Part shown: piece after piece, positions 42,670 through 51,522 of the stretch
Position numbering within the stretch: position 1 is the first letter of the stretch
Layout: each line of letters starts with the position of its first letter
Source of the DNA: Natrialbaceae archaeon
GTDB taxonomy: Archaea; Halobacteriota; Halobacteria; Halobacteriales; Natrialbaceae
NCBI GenBank assembly: GCA_003559215.1
Contig: PWMF01000058.1
Location: 1-64,000 of the forward strand
Direction: 5' to 3'
Length of the DNA: 64,000 bases
Position numbers and translations under genes: made by a program
Notes under the pieces: model-generated
What the model was told of the DNA's origin: nothing
The model's database searches: none
The model's input: the letters and a program-made list of their open reading frames with translations, nothing else

Positions 42670-44208
42670 ATGACAGCACAGACGTACGTCGGCGCGGTTG
42701 ATCAGGGGACGACCGGAACGCGGTTTATGGTGTTCGACCACGGCGGGCAGGTCGTCGCCAACGCCTACGAGAAACACGAGCAGATCTATCCGGAACCCGG
42801 CTGGGTCGAACACGACCCGATGGAGATCTGGGAGAACACGAAAAGCGTGATCACGACGGCGCTCGGCAAGGCGGGGATCAGCCCCGATCAGCTCGAGGCC
42901 ATCGGTGTCACGAACCAGCGGGAGACGACGCTGCTGTGGGACGCGGATTCGGGCCGCCCGGTCCACAACGCCATCGTCTGGCAGGACCGGCGGACGACCG
43001 ATCGAGTCGAACAACTCGAGGAGGACGGTCTCGTCGACACCGTTCGGGAGAAGACTGGGCTCGAGGCCGACGCCTATTTCTCGGCGACGAAAGCCGAGTG
43101 GCTCCTCGAGAACGCCGATCCGATCAAGATGGAACGGACCCGCCCTGAGGACATCTACGACCGGGCCGAACAGGGAGAGGTGCTGTTCGGAACGATCGAC
43201 ACGTGGCTGATCTACAACCTCACCGGCGAGCACGTCACCGAGGTCACGAACGCCTCGCGGACGATGCTGTACAACATCCACGACCTCGAGTGGGACGAGG
43301 AACTGCTCGAGGAGTTCGGTATCCCACGGGAGATGCTTCCGGAGGTCCGGCCCTCGAGCGACGACGACACGTATGGTTCGACCGATCCGGACGGGTTCCT
43401 CGAGGCCGAGGTTCCCGTCGCCGGGGCGCTGGGTGACCAGCAGGCGGCGCTGTTCGGCCAGACCTGCTTCGACGCCGGCGAGGCCAAGAACACCTACGGC
43501 ACCGGATCCTTCTTCCTGATGAACACCGGCGAGGAGGCCGTCGAGAGCGACCACGGCCTGCTGACGACGATCGGGTTCCAGCGCTCGGGCGAACCCGTCC
43601 AGTACGCCCTCGAGGGATCGATCTTCGTCACCGGGGCGGCCATCGAGTGGCTCGAGGACCTCTCGCTGATCGACAACCCGGCCCAGACCGCCGAACTGGC
43701 CCGCAGCGTCGACTCGACCGACGGCGTCTACGTCGTGCCCGCCTTTACGGGACTGGGCGCGCCCCACTGGGACCAGCGCGCCCGCGGGACTATCGTCGGG
43801 ATGACCCGTGGCACCCGCAAGGAACACGTCGTCCGGGCGACCCTCGAGTCGATCGCCTACCAGACTCGCGACGTCGCCGAGGCGATGGAGGCCGACTCGG
43901 GCATCGAGATGACGGGCCTCCGGGTCGACGGCGGCGCGGTCAAGAACAACTACCTCTGCCAGCTCCAGTCCGACATCATCGGTTCGAGTATCGTTCGGCC
44001 GAAGGTCGACGAGACGACCGCACTGGGCTCGGCCTACGCGGCGGGACTGGCCGTCGGCTACTGGGAGGACATCGAGGGCCTGCGCGACAACTGGCAGGTC
44101 GACCGCGAGTTCGACCCGCAGATGGAACGCGACGAGGCCGACCGGAAGTACGACCGCTGGGGCGACGCGCTCGAGCGTGCTCGGGACTGGGCCCGGGACG
44201 GTGACTGA
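42670..44208 (+). CDS. glpK: Glycerol kinase
   Basis: 512 aa, normal length. YVGAVDQGTTGTRFMVFDHG (phosphate 1 loop), GVTNQRETTLLWDADSGRPV, NAIVWQDRRT, the FGGY-type signatures (GTIDTWLIYNLTGEHVTEVT, DQQAALFGQTCFDAGEAKNT, YGTGSFFLMNTG) and LRVDGGAVKNNYLCQLQSDI. It makes glycerol-3-phosphate for GlpABC. It starts ~54 nt after the predicted transcription start. The next gene follows after 2 nt, so the two are co-transcribed. Confidence 0.96.
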   Translation: MTAQTYVGAVDQGTTGTRFMVFDHGGQVVANAYEKHEQIYPEPGWVEHDPMEIWENTKSVITTALGKAGISPDQLEAIGVTNQRETTLLWDADSGRPVHNAIVWQDRRTTDRVEQLEEDGLVDTVREKTGLEADAYFSATKAEWLLENADPIKMERTRPEDIYDRAEQGEVLFGTIDTWLIYNLTGEHVTEVTNASRTMLYNIHDLEWDEELLEEFGIPREMLPEVRPSSDDDTYGSTDPDGFLEAEVPVAGALGDQQAALFGQTCFDAGEAKNTYGTGSFFLMNTGEEAVESDHGLLTTIGFQRSGEPVQYALEGSIFVTGAAIEWLEDLSLIDNPAQTAELARSVDSTDGVYVVPAFTGLGAPHWDQRARGTIVGMTRGTRKEHVVRATLESIAYQTRDVAEAMEADSGIEMTGLRVDGGAVKNNYLCQLQSDIIGSSIVRPKVDETTALGSAYAAGLAVGYWEDIEGLRDNWQVDREFDPQMERDEADRKYDRWGDALERARDWARDGD

Positions 44209-44210
44209 GG

Positions 44211-45329
44211 ATGCTTGACGCACTCCTCGACCTCGCCGAGATCATCGCGGCCTTCGGCGGCGGCGCGTTCGGCGCCGCCCTCGGTCCGCTGCCGGCGTTT
44301 ATTTTCACCGGCTTCATGGTGATCGCCGGCGAGGCCGCGACGCTCGTCGATCCCGAGGCGGCCGCGATCACCGATCAAGTCGCGTTCGGTGCCCCGTTCT
44401 CGCCGGCGATCAGCTTCGCGGGCGGGGTGGCGGCGACGGCCTACGCCGCCCGTCGGGGGTATATGGACACCGGCTTCGACTACCACGAGGCCAAGAACAT
44501 CGCCTACGCGCTCGGGACGAAACCCGACGTGCTGGCGGTCGGCGGCGCGTTCGGTATCTTTGGCTACTGGCTCGTCACACTCTCGGCCGAACTCGGGATG
44601 CCCTACGACCCGATCGCGATGGGGGTCGTCCTCTCGGCTTTTGCCCACCGGCTGATTCTGGGCTACAGCATCATCGGCAAGGTTCGGGGCGCAAACATCC
44701 TCGACATGAGTCCGTTCGAGCGCGAGGAGATGCGGGTCATCGGCGAGTCCGCGACCGACGGCGGCGAGGCGACCGACCGCGCGGAGGGGAAGCCGACGGC
44801 CGCCGCGGCGCCTCAGAAGGACCGCCTGAAGGTAGAGCCGTGGCTCCCCCACCAGTACAAGTGGGATCACGTCGCGATGCTCGGGCTCGCGGCCGGGATC
44901 CTGGGCGCCTACGTCGGGATCGTGACCGGAAGCGCTTTCCTCGGGTTCGGGATCAGTGCAGCCTCGCTGGTCTTCCTCAACTGCGGGGTCGAGAAGATTC
45001 CGGTGACCCACCACATCACGCTTCCGGCCGCAACCGCCGCGCTGGCGGTCTACGTCCCCGCCGACGGCGGCGTCGCGGAGGGCGCCCCGGTCGCCTATGA
45101 CGGCGGCGCGTTGCTTGCCGGCACCGGCGCCGAGGTCGCCCTGATCGTCGGTCTCGTGATCGGCGTCGTCGCCGCACTGTTCGGCGAGGTCTTCCAGCGG
45201 GTCTTCTTCGCTCACGGCGACACCCACGTCGACCCGCCCGCTGCGGCGATCGTCTTCGGAACCTTCCTCATTGCACTCCTGTACGTCCTCGGGGTCTTCC
45301 CGACGACAGTCTGGGTCCCGTGGTTCTGA
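44211..45329 (+). CDS. Multi-pass membrane protein linked to glpK (putative glycerol facilitator/transporter)
   Basis: 372 aa with about eight hydrophobic segments separated by a cytoplasmic loop (~175-210, EREEMRVIGESATDGGEATD). Conserved-looking parts are FIFTGFMVIAGEAATLVDPE, PFSPAISFAGGVAATAYAAR, MDTGFDYHEAKNIAYALGTK and NCGVEKIPVTHHITLPAATA. It is not an aquaporin (no NPA motif). In Haloferax a membrane protein called GlpX in this position is described as a putative glycerol facilitator; it is unrelated to fructose-bisphosphatase GlpX. Function rests on synteny: it starts 2 nt after glpK. Confidence 0.75.
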   Translation: MLDALLDLAEIIAAFGGGAFGAALGPLPAFIFTGFMVIAGEAATLVDPEAAAITDQVAFGAPFSPAISFAGGVAATAYAARRGYMDTGFDYHEAKNIAYALGTKPDVLAVGGAFGIFGYWLVTLSAELGMPYDPIAMGVVLSAFAHRLILGYSIIGKVRGANILDMSPFEREEMRVIGESATDGGEATDRAEGKPTAAAAPQKDRLKVEPWLPHQYKWDHVAMLGLAAGILGAYVGIVTGSAFLGFGISAASLVFLNCGVEKIPVTHHITLPAATAALAVYVPADGGVAEGAPVAYDGGALLAGTGAEVALIVGLVIGVVAALFGEVFQRVFFAHGDTHVDPPAAAIVFGTFLIALLYVLGVFPTTVWVPWF

Positions 45330-45352
45330 TCGCTCGCTGACCTCGATTTCCG

Positions 45353-45358
45353 TTTTTT
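45353..45358 (+). terminator. T-run terminator of glpK operon
   Basis: Six T within GATTTCCGTTTTTTCC, 24 bp after the stop of the membrane protein; the standard archaeal intrinsic terminator form. Confidence 0.55.
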
Positions 45359-45443
45359 CCGTCGCGTTCGAACGCCTCGAGCGACGTCGCTCTCGCCTGT
45401 CGGGATCCGTTCGCTTTAGGCGACCGCGACCCGACCTCCCGGC

Positions 45444-46127
45444 ATGACCGCCGACCCGCCGCTGATTCTCGACATCGACGGCACCCTGACCCGCCCCGAT
45501 CGGTGGGGGATCGACCCGCGCGTCTTCGACCCGATCCGCGACTGGGAGGCTCCGGTCGTGATCGCCACCGGGAAGGCGTTCCCCTACCCCGTCGCGCTCT
45601 GTCACTTCGTCGGCGTCCCCGAACTCGTCGTCGCCGAGAACGGCGGCGTCGTCTACACCGGCGACGACGTCTTCTTCACCGCCGACCGGGAGGCCGCCCG
45701 GGCCGTCGCCGAGCGCTACCGGGGCGCGGGCTACGAACTCGGCTGGGGCGCCGAGGACACCGTCAACCGCTGGCGCGAGACCGAGGTCGCGATCAACCTC
45801 GAGCAACCGATCGAGCCGCTGCGAGAGATCGCCGCCGAGTACGGCCTCGAGGTCGTCGACACGGGCTACGCCTACCACGTCAAGGACACGGAGCCGAACA
45901 AGGGTGACGGCGTCGCGACCATCGCGGAGCACGTCGGGTTCGACCTCGAGGAGGCCGTCGCTGTCGGCGACTCGATCAACGACGTCTCTACCTTCGAGGC
46001 CGTCGGTCGAAGCTTCGCGGTGGCCAACGCCGACGAGGCGGCGACCGAGGCGGCAGACGAGGTGCTCGAGGACGTCCACGCCGACGGGACGTTATCGGTG
46101 TTCGAGCGCGTTCGCGGGAGCCGATAA
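45444..46127 (+). CDS. Phosphoglycolate phosphatase (archaeal HAD type)
   Basis: 227 aa. LILDIDGTLTRPDR carries the HAD nucleophile (DxD). VIATGKAFPYPVALCHFVGV and ELVVAENGGVVY are motif II and the cap junction. VKDTEPNKGDGVATIAEHV has the motif III Lys, and VAVGDSINDVSTFEAVGRSF motif IV (GDSxND). This matches the archaeal TA0175-like family annotated as phosphoglycolate phosphatase, with a C2-type cap between motifs. Cytosolic detoxification of 2-phosphoglycolate is the family role; promiscuity is possible. Confidence 0.88.
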   Translation: MTADPPLILDIDGTLTRPDRWGIDPRVFDPIRDWEAPVVIATGKAFPYPVALCHFVGVPELVVAENGGVVYTGDDVFFTADREAARAVAERYRGAGYELGWGAEDTVNRWRETEVAINLEQPIEPLREIAAEYGLEVVDTGYAYHVKDTEPNKGDGVATIAEHVGFDLEEAVAVGDSINDVSTFEAVGRSFAVANADEAATEAADEVLEDVHADGTLSVFERVRGSR

Positions 46128-46387
46128 CGCTCGGCCAGCCCGACGACGGACTTCCAGCGGCTCGTCTGGGACGGGAGGCGTTCGAACCGGCCGGACCACG
46201 CTGGGTGGCGCGCTGTCGTTAGGACCGAGCGACAGCGAGCATCTGGCTGACGATGTCGTGCGAGGGACGAGCGAGGAAACGGAGTGACCGAGCGAGTCGG
46301 CTGGGGAGGGCGTGGCGATCTCCCGTTCCCGTGACCGGTAAGTGAGTAGTAAGTCAGCTACTTGGTCGTACAGGACAATCATCCAAC
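46128..46387. other. Non-coding stretch before gene remnants
   Basis: 260 bases with no convincing gene, promoter or RNA. Composition is normal until ~46320, then slightly AT-richer. Confidence 0.5.
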
Positions 46388-46627
46388 ATGACTCGAGCAC
46401 GAACCGTCGGGCTGGGATTGGTCCTCGCGACCGGACTCCTCCGGACGACGATTCGAGTCAGCGGCTACGAACTGCAGGTCCTCTCCGCGCTGCTGACGAT
46501 GGGCGTCGCGCTCGCCGCCGTCGTCGCCTTTCGCTCGCTCGATAGCGCGGGCGAGCGCGAGTACCTCGCTCGAGCAACTCCTCTGGTGCCCCCGACTCGA
46601 CGAGCCGCCCCTCGTAGAGGATCCTGA
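46388..46627 (+). CDS. Small membrane protein, possibly truncated
   Basis: 79 codons. Residues ~5-60 give two hydrophobic helices (VGLGLVLATGLLRTTIRV and LSALLTMGVALAAVVAFRSL) and an acidic end DSAGEREYLARA. After about residue 62 the sequence turns into PTRRAAPRR, which is antisense to the ABC-transporter remnant, so the natural C-terminus appears to be lost. It lies inside a ~700-bp decayed stretch. No ribosome site. It could be a real short protein or the 5' part of a broken gene. Confidence 0.4.
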   Translation: MTRARTVGLGLVLATGLLRTTIRVSGYELQVLSALLTMGVALAAVVAFRSLDSAGEREYLARATPLVPPTRRAAPRRGS

Positions 46628-46757
46628 CGTCGGTCGCGATTCGTTCGACGACGGGAAGGACGTGTGTCGAGAGAACGATCGTCGTTCCGTTCGCCGCCAA
46701 CTCCGTCAGCAGCTCTGGAAGTTGTCGAGCATTCGATTCGTTCTCGAGCGAACGTGC
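46557..46757 (-). pseudogene. Remnant of an ABC-transporter ATP-binding subunit
   Basis: The minus-strand frame reads ARQLPELLTELAANGTTIVL, then STHVLPVVERIATDVRILYE and GRLVESGAPEELLERG. This is the part of an ABC ATPase after the D-loop: STH is the switch His (H-loop), and GRLVESGAPEELL the usual C-terminal region. The Walker A, signature and Walker B parts are missing upstream, where the frame becomes unrelated. It is a 3' fragment of a drug/bacteriocin-type (CcmA/NatA) ATPase left by deletion. Confidence 0.7.
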
Positions 46758-46838
46758 AAACGCAGCACACATATCTCTTTGCCCACAGCTTCCGCCAACG
46801 CGGTCACGAAAGCGCGAGGAAACGAATCCCCGGCTGCG

Positions 46839-47180
46839 TCAGGCTTCGTCTTCGTCAGTGAGATCCTCGATCCAGCTGATCGCGGCCATCGCCTGCGGGA
46901 AGCCGAGCGTCGGGATCGAGAGCGCCGCGACCTGTTTGAGCGCCTCGGGGTCGACGTCCTCGTCGAGCCCGCGTCGAACGTGGGAGTGGACGGCACCCTC
47001 CGACCCGGCGCCGATCGAGAGTGCGAGTTTGACGAGCCGTTTCGTCTCGTCGTCGATCGGCCCGGCCGCCGATGCGGCCTCGCCGAGATCGGAGTACGCC
47101 TCCCAGACCTCGGGGTAGTCGTCTGCGAACTCGCCCGCCGTCGACGGCAGTTCCTCGGGATCGTCTATCTGATCAGCCAT
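46839..47180 (-). CDS. Carboxymuconolactone decarboxylase/AhpD-fold protein without the CxxC site
   Basis: 113 aa. PEVWEAYSDLGEAASAAGPI, then DETKRLVKLALSIGAGSEGA and VHSHVRRGLDEDVDPEALKQ, with LSIPTLGFPQAMAAISWIED, is the CMD/AhpD helical fold. The position that carries Cys-x-x-Cys or Cys-x-x-His in AhpD reads SEGAVHSH, so the peroxidase Cys are absent and only the His remain. Such proteins are frequent in haloarchaea. Role unknown; a thiol-independent activity or binding function is likely. Confidence 0.83.
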   Translation of the reverse strand: MADQIDDPEELPSTAGEFADDYPEVWEAYSDLGEAASAAGPIDDETKRLVKLALSIGAGSEGAVHSHVRRGLDEDVDPEALKQVAALSIPTLGFPQAMAAISWIEDLTDEDEA

Positions 47181-47320
47181 CTGTGTGCGAGGCGTCAGCC
47201 CGGACCGAGAAGATAGTTCTGCCGGAGCCCAGCTCGTGGGAACCGGGTTGCGAGACCGGGAGACGCGCTCGAGCGAGCGGTCGCAGAACGCTTTTCTATC
47301 GACCGCCCCGTCTCTCGGGT

Positions 47321-47626
47321 ATGGACGGATTCGACGTCGCGGTCGGGGCCTTCGGCCTCAGCACCACGGCCGCGCTCTTCGCGCTCGTTCACCGGGACGC
47401 GATCGGACAGGGGATCTCCCGCCCGCGACTGTGGGCCGCGATCGCAGCGATCCCCTTCCTGCTCGGGGTCGGCCTCTACCTGTTCGCTCCGGCGCCGATG
47501 ACGGGCGTGATCATGACCGCCAACACCGGCATCGTGCTCTACACGTTCGAGCGCGAGATCGCCAGCGAGAGCGACGAGGACGACGGCGAACCGGTCGAAC
47601 CCGGAACGTTGCCCAATCAGAAGTGA
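47321..47626 (+). CDS. Small membrane protein, unknown function
   Basis: 101 aa with three hydrophobic helices (VAVGAFGLSTTAALFALVH; LWAAIAAIPFLLGVGLYLFA; MTGVIMTANTGIVLYTFERE) and an acidic C-terminal tail of ~25 residues. It reads like the short conserved haloarchaeal membrane proteins and shows normal halophilic codon use. ATG at 47321. Upstream TTTTCTATC may be its promoter. No family recognised. Confidence 0.65.
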   Translation: MDGFDVAVGAFGLSTTAALFALVHRDAIGQGISRPRLWAAIAAIPFLLGVGLYLFAPAPMTGVIMTANTGIVLYTFEREIASESDEDDGEPVEPGTLPNQK

Positions 47627-47707
47627 CGTCCTCGAGCGGACCCGCCGTCCTCGCGTAGCTCCCGACACCACACGGCTTTTGCCCGCGCCGCCGAAAGGGA
47701 GGCCAAC

Positions 47708-48739
47708 ATGAGCGACTCCGCGGATCCCGCGACCGGGTCGGCGACGGCCGAGGCCGACGACGGGGGAACCGACGACACCCCTGCCCAGGTCTCGAGCCCG
47801 AACTACCACAGCGAGAACCACACCGCGGCCCAGACCTGCGGCTGGACGGCCAACGCCCTCCGCGGGGAGGGACGGTGTTACAAGAACGTCTTCTACGGGA
47901 TCCAGTCCCACCGCTGCATCCAGATGACGCCGGTAGTCAAGTGCAACGAGCGCTGCGTCTTCTGCTGGCGGGACCACCGGGGCCACGCTTACGAGCTGGG
48001 CGACGTCGAGTGGGACGACCCGGAGGCGGTCGTCGACGCCTCGATCCGCCTGCAGAAAAAACTGCTGTCGGGATTCGGCGGGAACGACGACGTCCCGCGA
48101 GAGGTCTTCGAGGAGGCGATGGAACCGCGCCACGTCGCCATCTCGCTGGACGGCGAGCCGACGCTGTACCCCTACCTGCCGGAACTGCTCGAGGCCTTCC
48201 ACGATCGGGATATCACCACCTTCCTCGTCTCGAACGGCACCCGTCCCGAGGTGCTCCGGGAGTGCGATCCGACCCAGCTGTACGTTAGCGTCGACGCTGC
48301 CGAGCGCCACACCTTCGATCAGGTCGTCAAACCCGTCGAGGACGACGCCTGGGGGCGTCTGCTCGAGACGATGGACGTCCTCCGGGAGAAAGAGCAGACC
48401 CGCACGGTCCTGCGGACGACGCTCGTCAAGGGCGAGAACATGCACCATCCCGACTGGTACGCCGGCTTCTACCAGCAGGCCGATCCCGATTTCGTCGAAC
48501 TGAAGGCGTACATGCACGTCGGCCACTCCCAGGGCCGGCTCGACCGCTCGTCGATGCCCGACCACGAGGAGGTCGTCGACTTCACCGAGCGGGTCCGGGA
48601 GTACATGCCCGAGTTCACCGAACTGCGGGGGGTTCCACCCTCGCGGGTGACGCTGCTCGCAAAGAACGAGGAGACGTGGGTGCCCAAGCTCGAGAAAGGG
48701 AGCGAGTTCTGGGAGCGGGACCCGGTGACCGGCGACTGA
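47708..48739 (+). CDS. twy1: 4-demethylwyosine synthase Twy1 (radical SAM)
   Basis: 343 aa. It converts m1G37 of tRNA-Phe to 4-demethylwyosine using pyruvate and SAM. CNERCVFCW (Cys79, 83, 86) is the radical-SAM cluster motif. GRCYKNVFYGIQSHRCIQMT before it holds the extra Cys of the second cluster together with CGWTANALRGEG. HVAISLDGEPTLYPYLPELL, FLVSNGTRPEVL and VELKAYMHVGHSQGRLDRSS are Twy1 signatures. A disordered acidic N-terminus of ~30 residues precedes the domain. GGGAGG lies 5 nt before the ATG. Trm5 at 1439-2419 makes its substrate. Confidence 0.94.
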   Translation: MSDSADPATGSATAEADDGGTDDTPAQVSSPNYHSENHTAAQTCGWTANALRGEGRCYKNVFYGIQSHRCIQMTPVVKCNERCVFCWRDHRGHAYELGDVEWDDPEAVVDASIRLQKKLLSGFGGNDDVPREVFEEAMEPRHVAISLDGEPTLYPYLPELLEAFHDRDITTFLVSNGTRPEVLRECDPTQLYVSVDAAERHTFDQVVKPVEDDAWGRLLETMDVLREKEQTRTVLRTTLVKGENMHHPDWYAGFYQQADPDFVELKAYMHVGHSQGRLDRSSMPDHEEVVDFTERVREYMPEFTELRGVPPSRVTLLAKNEETWVPKLEKGSEFWERDPVTGD

Positions 48740-48925
48740 GCCGGTTGTCGACCGCACAGTCGGCCCGCCGACGCACCCGGCGACGAAGGTGTTAGCCGGA
48801 GGTCTTTTACCGGCGTCGGACGGACGTTCAGTACGAACCGAATAAACTGCCGCCAACTGCATCACAGTTCTGTTACGCATTCCACATTCGATACGCTTTT
48901 GGGTGCCGCCGCGAACTTTCTATGT

Positions 48926-49633
48926 ATGTCAGTGACAGCCGAGTCCGTCGTCGGCCACGACGAACTCGCCGTTCTCAAGCTGCTCGCACTCGAGGGCGGG
49001 CTCGAGGGTGACGTCAAGATTTCCTGCTCCCGCCTCGCGGACCGACTCGAGGCGTCGAACCAGACGGCCTCGCGCCGGCTCCAGCGCCTCGAAGCGTCGG
49101 ACCTGCTCGAGCGCGACACGGTCAGCGACGGCCAGTGGGTCGCGGTTACGGACGCGGGTGAACGCGCGCTCCACGCCGAGTACGAAGACTACCGGCGGAT
49201 CTTCGAGACCGACCCCGAGGTCGAACTCGAGGGGACCGTCACCAGCGGGATGGGCGAGGGTCGCCACTACATCTCGCTGTCGGGGTACAAACGGCAGTTT
49301 GCCGAGCGTCTGGGGTACGAGCCGTTCCCCGGAACGCTGAACGTCGACCTCCGGGAGGACAGCGTCCGCCGCCGGAGCGCGATGGCCTCGCTCGAGCCGG
49401 TGCCGATCGACGGCTGGGAGGACGAGGACCGAACCTACGGTCCCGCGGTCTGTCACCCCGCGACCGTCGAGACCGCAGACGGCGACAGCTACGAGGAGGC
49501 CCACATCATCGCCCCCGAACGCACCCACCACGACGAGGACCAGCTCGAGGTCATCGCCCCCGAGAAGCTCCGGGAAGAGCTCGGCCTCGAGGACGGGGAC
49601 GGCGTGACCGTCTCCGTGGGTGATCGCCGATGA
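48926..49633 (+). CDS. ribK: CTP-dependent riboflavin kinase with N-terminal winged helix
   Basis: 235 aa from ATG 48926. The N-terminal ~85 residues are a MarR-like winged helix ([52 protein letters not shown]). The C-terminal domain is archaeal Rib[48 protein letters not shown] and [20 protein letters not shown]. It phosphorylates riboflavin to FMN with CTP. The HTH fusion suggests autoregulation of riboflavin genes. Its stop overlaps the ribB start (ATGA). Confidence 0.95.
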   Translation: MSVTAESVVGHDELAVLKLLALEGGLEGDVKISCSRLADRLEASNQTASRRLQRLEASDLLERDTVSDGQWVAVTDAGERALHAEYEDYRRIFETDPEVELEGTVTSGMGEGRHYISLSGYKRQFAERLGYEPFPGTLNVDLREDSVRRRSAMASLEPVPIDGWEDEDRTYGPAVCHPATVETADGDSYEEAHIIAPERTHHDEDQLEVIAPEKLREELGLEDGDGVTVSVGDRR

Positions 49634-50322
49634 CCGGGCGCCACGCCAGCGCGAACGCCGGCGCAGGCGGGCAGGCGCCGACGGCGTTCGAGCGTGCCCT
49701 CGAGTCGCTGCGGGCGGGCGAGCCGGTGCTCGTCCACGACGCGGCCGACCGCGAGGGCGAAACTGATATTATCTACCACGCCGACGCGGTTACGCCCGAG
49801 GCCGTCTCCCACATGCGAAACGACGCCGGCGGGCTAGTCTGCGTCGCGCTCGCCCACGAGGTCGCGGAGGCGTTCGATCTCCCCTTCTACACGGAGGAGA
49901 TCGACCACCCCGCCGCGGCCGACCACGAACTCGGCTACGACGAACGCTCGTCGTTCTCGCTGACGGTCAACCACCGTGACACCTACACGGGGATCACCGA
50001 CGCCGACCGCTCGCGGACGATCCAGGCGCTCGGCGAGGCCGCGGCCGAGCCCTCGACGACGGAGTTCGCGACGGAGTTCCGCGTCCCCGGCCACGTCCAC
50101 CTGCTGAAAGCGGCTCCCGACCTGCTCGCCCAGCGCGAGGGCCACACCGAACTCGGCCTCGCCCTTGCCGACGCCGCCGACCTCCCGCCCGCGGTCGTCG
50201 TCTGCGAGATGTTAGACGACCAGACCGGCGAGGCGCTCACCCCCGCCGACGCCCGCGCCTACGCCGACCGCTACGACTACGTCTACCTCGAGGGCCGGGA
50301 CGTCCTCGAGCGGCTGGACTGA
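49630..50322 (+). CDS. ribB: 3,4-Dihydroxy-2-butanone-4-phosphate synthase
   Basis: 230 aa. [20 protein letters not shown] (acidic metal/substrate loop), [60 protein letters not shown] and [20 protein letters not shown] (H-x-H metal site and catalytic Glu). It makes the four-carbon precursor of riboflavin from ribulose-5-phosphate. Coupled to ribK by a 4-nt overlap. Slightly longer N-terminus than bacterial RibB. Confidence 0.94.
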   Translation: MTGRHASANAGAGGQAPTAFERALESLRAGEPVLVHDAADREGETDIIYHADAVTPEAVSHMRNDAGGLVCVALAHEVAEAFDLPFYTEEIDHPAAADHELGYDERSSFSLTVNHRDTYTGITDADRSRTIQALGEAAAEPSTTEFATEFRVPGHVHLLKAAPDLLAQREGHTELGLALADAADLPPAVVVCEMLDDQTGEALTPADARAYADRYDYVYLEGRDVLERLD

Positions 50323-50335
50323 GCGCCCGCTCGCG

Positions 50336-50686
50336 TCAATCGCCGTCGGTCTCGAACTGCGTCCGCTCGGCATCCGGCCCGCTCCGGTAGACCGCGTACA
50401 GGACCAGCACGGCGATCGAGACGTCGATACCGTGCTCGACGAGGTGATGTGCGGTCATCGGAACGACCCCGAAGACAGTACCGAGACCGACCAGCGACCG
50501 GACCAGGAGCAAGCCGAGAACGATCGTAATCAGCAGATAGCGAGTCGATCGCCGCCGTAGATACGCGACGACGCCACAGCAAAACAGCACGGCCGTACAG
50601 AGCACTGCCAGAACGACCACGACGAGCAGAACTGGAGCTACTTGCGGGTCCAGCCATCCGAGATCGAACGGATTCGTGTGATGCAT
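50336..50686 (-). CDS. Small membrane protein, unknown function
   Basis: 116 aa with three hydrophobic helices (VAPVLLVVVVLAVLCTAVLF; YLLITIVLGLLLVRSLVGLG; HLVEHGIDVSIAVLVLYAVY) and an acidic tail. The third helix is preceded by two His (MTAHHLVEH), which could bind a metal or haem. Divergent from the two-wHTH regulator (163 bp between the start codons), which may control it. In gene order this pair precedes a propeller lipoprotein and a CopC-CopD fusion, suggesting a common metal-related locus. Family not recognised with confidence. Confidence 0.7.
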   Translation of the reverse strand: MHHTNPFDLGWLDPQVAPVLLVVVVLAVLCTAVLFCCGVVAYLRRRSTRYLLITIVLGLLLVRSLVGLGTVFGVVPMTAHHLVEHGIDVSIAVLVLYAVYRSGPDAERTQFETDGD

Positions 50687-50849
50687 CTCCGCATTCCTAC
50701 GTCGGTCGGTGCGTTACCTATGCTCTTCGGTCACAGGAGGTTGCACAGACGGTCTCACCATCGAAGGGGGATCGGAAACCGTTATCAGTACCGGGCGGCT
50801 AGCCGGCGGTAACGGCCGGTTCAGCCGGAATTTCGGTGATTCGATTCAC

Positions 50850-51377
50850 ATGTCCGATACGCGACGACAGATCAGAACCCACGTCCACGCTAACGCCGGC
50901 ATCCACTTCAACGAACTCGTCAGGGAATCGGCGTTCGCGCCGGGGCAGATCCAGTACCACGTCCGCCGCCTGATCGACGACGGCGAACTCGTTCGCGGGG
51001 AGTTCTACGGCCGGACCCACTACTACCCGCCGACGTACGACGAACGCGAGCGGGTGATGTTAGCGCTGTTCCGGCGTGAAACCGCCCGCGAGATCGTCGT
51101 CCACCTGATCGAACACGAGCCGACGGGGCCGGGTGCGGTCACCGACGCGCTGGGGATCGCCCGGAGCACGCTCGAGTACCACCTCGATCGACTGGTCGAG
51201 CAGGACGTCGTCGAGAAGACCTACGACGAGCGCAACCGAGTCGAACTTCGGCTGGCGAATCCCGAACAGACGGGCGAGCTGTTATCGACGGTCGAACCGA
51301 CCGTTCCCGACCGGCTGCTCGACCGCTTTACCCGCCTCGTCGACGGGCTCCTCGAGGGGAACCCGAGTCCGAAGTAG
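50850..51377 (+). CDS. Transcriptional regulator with two winged-helix domains
   Basis: 175 aa from ATG 50850. Two successive ArsR-like winged helices: residues ~3-60 (RRQIRTHVHANAGIHFNELV, PGQIQYHVRRLIDDGELVRG, TYYP-type wing) and ~70-130 (REIVVHLIEHEPTGPGAVTD, GIARSTLEYHLDRLVEQDVV, NRVELRLANPEQT). This two-wHTH layout is common in haloarchaeal membrane-stress and metal regulators. No metal-binding Cys are visible. The longer upstream frame is non-coding. Its targets may be the adjacent membrane protein and lipoprotein genes. Confidence 0.84.
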   Translation: MSDTRRQIRTHVHANAGIHFNELVRESAFAPGQIQYHVRRLIDDGELVRGEFYGRTHYYPPTYDERERVMLALFRRETAREIVVHLIEHEPTGPGAVTDALGIARSTLEYHLDRLVEQDVVEKTYDERNRVELRLANPEQTGELLSTVEPTVPDRLLDRFTRLVDGLLEGNPSPK

Positions 51378-51522
51378 CAACGGGATCCGCTCGTCCAGTT
51401 CGCTCGCTCGAGAGCCGAACGGACGCACAGTTATTCGGGGGATCTATTTCATTTTCCCGATCGTGCCGTAGTTTCGATAATCGCACCAGAAGGAACGTAG
51501 TCGACCGTGAGTAGAGTCGAGC

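Noticed and set aside
44058-46079. A 673-codon minus-strand frame across glpK, its membrane partner and the HAD gene
   Set aside because: Antisense shadow of three clear genes; no motif, improbable composition.
47195-48880. A 561-codon minus-strand frame over twy1
   Set aside because: Antisense shadow; twy1 has its radical-SAM motif and ribosome site.
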